Both the position numbers and the translations under genes were made by a program. A stretch of DNA of 64,000 bases from Thermofilaceae archaeon (GTDB lineage: Archaea; Thermoproteota; Thermoprotei; Thermofilales; Thermofilaceae). Position 1 is the first letter of the stretch, and each line of letters opens with the position of its first letter. Of the stretch, positions 60,217 to 64,000 are shown one piece after another. The stretch lies in the NCBI GenBank assembly GCA_025057995.1, contig JANXEW010000001.1, positions 310,001-374,000 of the forward strand, given 5' to 3'. The notes under the pieces are model-generated. The model was given only the letters and a program-made list of their open reading frames with translations. It searched no databases and was not told the DNA's origin.

Positions 60217-61000
60217 CAGCTACGATTGTTGAAAGAAGCTCCCCCTCTCTAACTCTAACTCTCGCAAACCCTTCGCTCAACAGAGTATCCTCTAATCTCT
60301 CTCTACTGGGTGGCGCTCTACCGTTGAGTGCTAGTATAAAGGGCAGCAACGGGTTTACTTCACCAGCCTTCTCAATAGGGGCTACGAGGAGCACGCTCCC
60401 CCCAGGCTCGACAGTCGCATACAGCCTGTTAACGATGAAGTTGATGTTGTAAAACCAGTTTACCGGACTAGCTGCGACGGCTAAACCCACGGGGTCTCTT
60501 ACGAGGCTTGCAACTTTCTCACAGTCACCTAACAGGAGCTCATAGTTCGAAACCCTAATACCCCTGAGCCTCTCCTCCACAAGCTCAAGGTTGTAAGGGG
60601 AAGGGTCGACCGCTATCAACTTACTCCACTGGGAGCCTATCAACTCGAGGCATACACCGGGTCCAGAGTGCAAGTCCAGCGCAGCGCTACCCGGACGCGG
60701 CTTAACGAGGGCGACCCCCCTCTTAACAGCCTCCTGAAACTCTCCTGACAGCATGAAAGCTTCGCTAAACAGCCTGAACTCTGGGGCAGACCACGGGTCC
60801 TCCCGTTCACTTATCGACACAATCCTGTCGGAGAGGAATCGGAGCACTTTCAACATGTATGGGTCGGGTCTACCCTCGGAAGAGGGGCGCGACCAAGTGA
60901 TCCCTGATAGAGCACGGGAAACGTTTTCAGCTGAAGGGAGGATCGATACTACTCGCGCCAAGCTCCTAGCCGCTTCAATTGCTGCAGCCCTAGAGCTCAA
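60206..61000 (-). CDS. SAM-dependent methyltransferase-like protein
   Basis: The middle of this 264-residue protein has class I Rossmann features: AALDLHSGPGVCLELIGSQ (motif I, with D-x-H-S-G-P-G), LIAVDPSPYNLELV, YELLLGDCEKV, and a following VGLAVAASPVNWFYN strand. The first 90 residues are helical. It is fourth in the roadblock-GTPase-zinc ribbon series and overlaps the zinc-ribbon gene by four bases (ATGA), so it is coupled to it. The substrate may be a protein or lipid in this module. The motif I has S where a G is more usual. Confidence 0.72.
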   Translation of the reverse strand: MSSRAAAIEAARSLARVVSILPSAENVSRALSGITWSRPSSEGRPDPYMLKVLRFLSDRIVSISEREDPWSAPEFRLFSEAFMLSGEFQEAVKRGVALVKPRPGSAALDLHSGPGVCLELIGSQWSKLIAVDPSPYNLELVEERLRGIRVSNYELLLGDCEKVASLVRDPVGLAVAASPVNWFYNINFIVNRLYATVEPGGSVLLVAPIEKAGEVNPLLPFILALNGRAPPSRERLEDTLLSEGFARVRVREGELLSTIVAVKP

Positions 61001-61782
61001 GCTCCCACCTCTTCAAAACCGACAACCCCACGCCTCTCAAGGGAGAGGATTGTCAGCAACCGCTCCCTGATGGTTAAGGGGTCTGGACCTAAAACGGCGT
61101 CGACAAGGCGCCATCCTTTCACGCTTACCGCGTAGTCTACAAGCCTCGTTGAAAGCCAAGGTATGCGGGGAGCGTACTCGCGGAGCAGTTCTGCAGCACC
61201 GGAGTCAACTTTAACCACGAGCCTCCTAGACTTCAAAGAGACTTCGAACATACGTGTCGCAAACGGGCTTGGCGGGAACTGTATGCTCGAGTCTAAAAGC
61301 AGGATTGAGAGGAGCAGCTCCCCCGGGTCTGGCTGCCCGACCCTGCTTAAAGCAGCTAGAAAGCTGTCCCCCCACTCGACTGAGGATGCAGCTCTCTCAA
61401 GGTTCCGCAACTCCATTTCCAGAAGAGGCTCCCCCCTTGTTACGCGTAGAAGTGTGCGCGGGCTCCCTGGAAAGCACTCCAAGCTCCAGCCGCCGAAGGA
61501 GACTCGGAAGCCGGCGATGACGTTCATGTAGGTTAAGTACGCGGGGTTTACGCGTATGACCTCGCCTCTCTGCAGCGCCCTGAAGACTCTCACACCCCTG
61601 TCTCTCCCCTCCCCGTCCACGTAAACGACTAGGACGTGGTCACCGTGATAGTCAGCTATGCCTACAAGCCCGGTCGGGCTCGTAGAAGCTGCTGCCAGGG
61701 AATCTTCTCTGACTTGAAGCGCGCTCTCTCTGCCACACTGTGGACACTTCAGCTTAAGTAGTCTGACAGTCCTAGCCGCCAT
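60997..61782 (-). CDS. Zinc-ribbon hypothetical protein in the GTPase operon
   Basis: The N-terminus has one CPQC pair (LKLKCPQCGRESALQV). A second cysteine pair is not obvious, so the zinc site may need a partner or is incomplete. The remaining 230 residues are mixed, with a beta region (GVRVFRALQRGEVIRVNP) and a C-terminal helical part; I know no family. It starts 11 bases inside the end of the Ras-like GTPase gene and overlaps the methyltransferase-like gene by four bases. This tight order suggests a direct part in the GTPase module. Length is 261 residues. Confidence 0.7.
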   Translation of the reverse strand: MAARTVRLLKLKCPQCGRESALQVREDSLAAASTSPTGLVGIADYHGDHVLVVYVDGEGRDRGVRVFRALQRGEVIRVNPAYLTYMNVIAGFRVSFGGWSLECFPGSPRTLLRVTRGEPLLEMELRNLERAASSVEWGDSFLAALSRVGQPDPGELLLSILLLDSSIQFPPSPFATRMFEVSLKSRRLVVKVDSGAAELLREYAPRIPWLSTRLVDYAVSVKGWRLVDAVLGPDPLTIRERLLTILSLERRGVVGFEEVGA

Positions 61783-62296
61783 GGTCGCACCCTAAGATCG
61801 CCTTAGCTAGTCTAATAAAAGGCTCTTCCACGTTAGAACTTAACCTAGCTGAAACCTCATAGTAGGCGAGGTAACCCTTCGACTTAGCGTAACGTTCAGC
61901 GTAGTTGCTCGGTATAACCCTCAACCCCTCCAAGTCGACCTTATTCCCCACAAGTACTCGCGGGATATCTCCTATAGTCTGGATCACTACTTCGAGCCAC
62001 TCGTCGAGGTGCTCGAAAGTCTCCTCTCTCGTCACGTCGAAAACGAAGATGGCACCTTTAGCCCCCCGCAAAAACACTGGAGCTAGAAACCTGAACCTCT
62101 CCTCTCCACCAAGGTCCCACACGACAAGGCGTGTGGGACTGTCGCCAAGATTTAACTCTTTTGTATGATGAGAAACCCCCACCGTAAGCTTCTGCAAGGG
62201 GTTGAAGCCTGCGCCAACGAGGCGGCTGACAAGGCTCGTCTTGCCGACGCCGCCGTCGCCGCACATCACGACTTTAAACGCTCTAGCAACTCCCAC
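61772..62296 (-). CDS. Ras/Rab-like small GTPase
   Basis: The G motifs are close to eukaryotic Ras/Rab proteins: GDGGVGKTS (13-21), a threonine in LTVGVSHHTKEL for switch I, WDLGGEERF (60-68), NKVD (118-121) and SAR (149-151). The 174-residue protein is a full GTPase domain. There is no CAAX or other prenylation site; a cysteine occurs five residues from the end (GCDHGG). It lies 15 bases after the roadblock gene at 62312, which is its likely regulator or platform. GTG 62296 is followed at once by the GTPase fold. Confidence 0.92.
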   Translation of the reverse strand: MGVARAFKVVMCGDGGVGKTSLVSRLVGAGFNPLQKLTVGVSHHTKELNLGDSPTRLVVWDLGGEERFRFLAPVFLRGAKGAIFVFDVTREETFEHLDEWLEVVIQTIGDIPRVLVGNKVDLEGLRVIPSNYAERYAKSKGYLAYYEVSARLSSNVEEPFIRLAKAILGCDHGG

Positions 62297-62311
62297 GGTA
62301 AAACCTCTAGG

Positions 62312-62683
62312 CTAAGGGCTTAAAATTTTAGCTATCTTCAAAGACGCTTGCTCAGCCTGCCAGAGGGAGAAGCCGATCTTAGCTTCAACCCTTACAAGCA
62401 TCACAAGTACGAAATCTTTGCTCACGCTCTTAATGACAAGCGTACCCTCTTCACTTGTAACGATAACGTGCCTCAACTCGCCACCCCTCAACTCCTTAAT
62501 CACTTGCTCGGCGACGCCTTGTAGAGTAGCAGCCATAGCTGAAACCTTCAACTCATCGGCTGCGCTCATCAATGTTACTACAGGCATACCATCGCTTGAG
62601 ACGACTGCAACAGCGTCTAAACCCGGGTTATCCCTTCTCATCTCCTCTAAAACATGGTTTACCGCCTCGTACCTACCCTCCAT
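62312..62683 (-). CDS. Roadblock/LC7-domain protein (first gene of GTPase operon)
   Basis: A 123-residue roadblock domain: VNHVLEEMRRDNPGLDAVAVVSSDG, then ATLQGVAEQVIKELRGGE and LRHVIVTSEEGTLVIKSVSKDFVLVMLV. It is closer to the MglB/LC7 consensus than the membrane-anchored copy. It leads an operon with the Ras-like GTPase (15-base gap), zinc-ribbon and methyltransferase-like genes. A hairpin-rich spacer lies directly upstream. Start ATG 62683. Confidence 0.92.
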   Translation of the reverse strand: MEGRYEAVNHVLEEMRRDNPGLDAVAVVSSDGMPVVTLMSAADELKVSAMAATLQGVAEQVIKELRGGELRHVIVTSEEGTLVIKSVSKDFVLVMLVRVEAKIGFSLWQAEQASLKIAKILSP

Positions 62684-62719
62684 ACAAGTAATATGCCCGT
62701 AATACTCAGAAAAACCTTA

Positions 62720-62829
62720 CGCTGAAAAATCAGCGATAAAAATACTTTCAGTAGACGAAGGTCTCGTCCACTAAGTGTGGTAAATACTGGAAAACAAGAA
62801 ACGTTTTATTCGGGGTTTGTTTTCCAGTA
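62720..62829. repeat. Hairpin-rich spacer between tadC and the GTPase operon
   Basis: CGCTGA-AAAA-TCAGCG (62720-62735) is a perfect 6-base stem. TACT-ttc-AGTA (62742-62752) and GACGA-aggtc-TCGTC (about 62754-62768) follow. The largest is TACTGGAAAACAA (62785-62797) with its exact complement TTGTTTTCCAGTA (62817-62829) across 19 bases. It may end the pilus operon and hold operators for the roadblock-GTPase operon. Confidence 0.6.
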
Positions 62830-62852
62830 AATATTGAATCGGGATTTTCTTT

Positions 62853-64000
62853 CTAAAGCCTCGGCATAAGTCCTTGTACTATAGCTGGACCCAGTACCAT
62901 GGCTACGATGTTGGAGATAGTAAGGAGTAAGGCATGCTTGAAGCCAGCTGCGGTTCTCTCGGCACTAATCTTACCAGCAGCTAGTCCCATAAGGTAGCTA
63001 TTGAGAACGACGGGAGGCATAAACATGTTAATCAACTGCGACTCCGAGATGGGGGCTCCAGCGAAGCGCATCATTGAGCCCATGAAACTAACTAGGATAA
63101 TTACTATCACTGTGATTATCAAGGAGCCAACGTAAGGCATCAGCATCAAGGGTCTTAGCGAAGCTTTCTTCTCCCTTTCGATATGCTCCAGCGTCTCTGC
63201 AAAACTTGCTAAAGCTTCCAGGGTCTCAGGCATCCCTCCCCCAACTTCGATGCTCTCAACTAGAAGATATGTTGAGATTAGTGCGAACCAGTTTTTCATA
63301 CCTATCGCAAAGCGATCGAATATTTTCCCCAAAGGTACGCCCCAACCAACCTGTTTCGCAATTTCTTTTAAGTAGGGCGTGAACCTTCCGTAGTCCCTGT
63401 TCCTTAGGTTAATAATGCACTTTTCCGGTGACATGCCCGTCTTCCTAACCTCTACAAGATCTCTAAGGAACCTTGTTAACCCGTACTGGATACCGCTAAA
63501 CTTTGCTGAAGATAGGGCTTCCGCAATCGTGGGTGGGATAAGACCGATACTCATTGCAAAAATCATCCCTACACCGCTTTCAAAACCCGCACCCATGCCA
63601 AGAGCTACTGTTAAGACTTTTACAAAGGAAGCAAGAGGCAAGAAAACAGACTGGAGGACATCAGAGAGGGGGGGTGACACCATGAAGGGTAGGGCCATCG
63701 AAGAGAACAGGAAAAGAGTTAAAGGTAACCCGACGGTGAAGTACACGTAGTAAGGTTTAACGTCATAAACAGGGTACTTTGGCTGCATGATATCAGCTAT
63801 GTAGATGAATAAACCGGACATCATCGGCATTATGATGTAAGAGAACATCGCGAACTGGAGTTCTCCTCCAGCAACCCCCATCCCAGCCTGGGCCATCGCC
63901 ATACTAACTACATACATAACATAGATGGTCATAGAAGTGAGTAGGACCATGGCCATGTAAGCCTCAAGTAACATAGCGATCCTCTCGCCAGCGATCCTAA
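62853..64000 (-). CDS. TadC/FlaJ-type pilus assembly membrane protein (5' end outside window)
   Basis: The frame is open to the window edge (RIAGERIAMLLEAYMAMV), so the first in-frame ATG at 63974 may not be the start. It has N-terminal spans (MVLLTSMTIYVMYVVSMAMA), several helices, then the T2SSF region: LRDLVEVRKTGMSPEKCIINL and STYLLVESIEVGGGMPETLEALASFAETL, and final spans near LIITVIVIILVSFMG. TadC/FlaJ is the membrane platform of type IV pili or archaella, powered by a GspE/TadA ATPase expected upstream. It is the last gene before the hairpin-rich spacer and the GTPase operon. Confidence 0.87.
   Translation of the reverse strand, partial: RIAGERIAMLLEAYMAMVLLTSMTIYVMYVVSMAMAQAGMGVAGGELQFAMFSYIIMPMMSGLFIYIADIMQPKYPVYDVKPYYVYFTVGLPLTLFLFSSMALPFMVSPPLSDVLQSVFLPLASFVKVLTVALGMGAGFESGVGMIFAMSIGLIPPTIAEALSSAKFSGIQYGLTRFLRDLVEVRKTGMSPEKCIINLRNRDYGRFTPYLKEIAKQVGWGVPLGKIFDRFAIGMKNWFALISTYLLVESIEVGGGMPETLEALASFAETLEHIEREKKASLRPLMLMPYVGSLIITVIVIILVSFMGSMMRFAGAPISESQLINMFMPPVVLNSYLMGLAAGKISAERTAAGFKHALLLTISNIVAMVLGPAIVQGLMPRL

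Noticed and set aside
61772-62296. C-terminal Gly-Gly of the Ras-like GTPase as a ubiquitin-like tail for the JAMM protease
   Set aside because: The fold is a GTPase, the genes are 60 kb apart, and a terminal GG alone is weak evidence.
1-64000. CRISPR array or insertion sequence with intact ends
   Set aside because: No regularly spaced repeats and no complete transposase with terminal repeats were found on reading the window.

Overview
The window is chromosomal DNA from an archaeon. It carries an Orc1/Cdc6 initiator, XPD helicase with an iron-sulfur site, Dim1/KsgA, a GPN-loop GTPase, a TrmB-type regulator, a UPF0148 zinc ribbon, DUF763 and paired DUF131 membrane proteins. All four tRNA genes have an intron in the anticodon loop. 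Many genes start at GTG or TTG, with a TATA-like element about 25 bases upstream and almost no leader. Ras-like and MglA-like GTPases with roadblock proteins, the intron-rich tRNAs and the VapBC pair suggest a thermophilic, sugar-using member of the Thermoproteota (TACK) side of the archaea. I cannot name a genus from sequence alone.

Layout. 1-5.5 kb: the end of a Gfo/Idh/MocA oxidoreductase, an EVE-domain protein, a stand-alone JAMM metalloprotease, KsgA, a UPF0148 zinc ribbon overlapping a nucleotidyltransferase, and a DUF711 protein. 5.5-13 kb: DUF362 and HAD genes in divergence, a 900-base stretch without a recognisable gene, VapBC, tRNA-Pro, a class II aldolase, and an acetyltransferase coupled to a QueC-like PP-loop ATPase. 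13-24 kb: isoaspartyl peptidase, MFS sugar transporter, TrmB regulator, an ABC-2 exporter operon ending in a large COG1361 surface protein, GPN GTPase, orc1/cdc6 with a candidate origin element, and tRNA-Ser.

24-48 kb is largely a carbohydrate region: a URO-D-family protein, a membrane-anchored beta-helix protein, two GH38 alpha-mannosidases, an L-fucose/arabinose isomerase-family enzyme, a LUD protein, a sugar isomerase/epimerase, a medium-chain dehydrogenase, an amidohydrolase and a GH4 glycosidase. Together these would cut glycans and route the released sugars inward. Interspersed are a DUF4143 ATPase with a palindromic promoter, tRNA-Val, tRNA-Met, DUF763 and an unusual radical SAM protein fused to two ferredoxin modules.

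48-58.8 kb: a thioredoxin-CcdA fusion, a transglutaminase-like protein, a second AAA ATPase with a double palindrome at its start, a flavodoxin fusion, an EamA-like transporter divergent from glutamine synthetase, an ACT-V4R protein and XPD. 58.8-64 kb is the most distinctive block: three roadblock/LC7 proteins (one membrane-anchored), two different small GTPases, a zinc-ribbon protein and a methyltransferase-like protein, next to a TadC/FlaJ pilus-assembly membrane protein that runs off the window end.

Most interesting signals: the GTPase/roadblock block with its hairpin-rich spacer; palindromic operators at the starts of both AAA ATPase genes; a structured intergenic element at 27348-27466; the three-module radical SAM fusion; and the lone JAMM protease.
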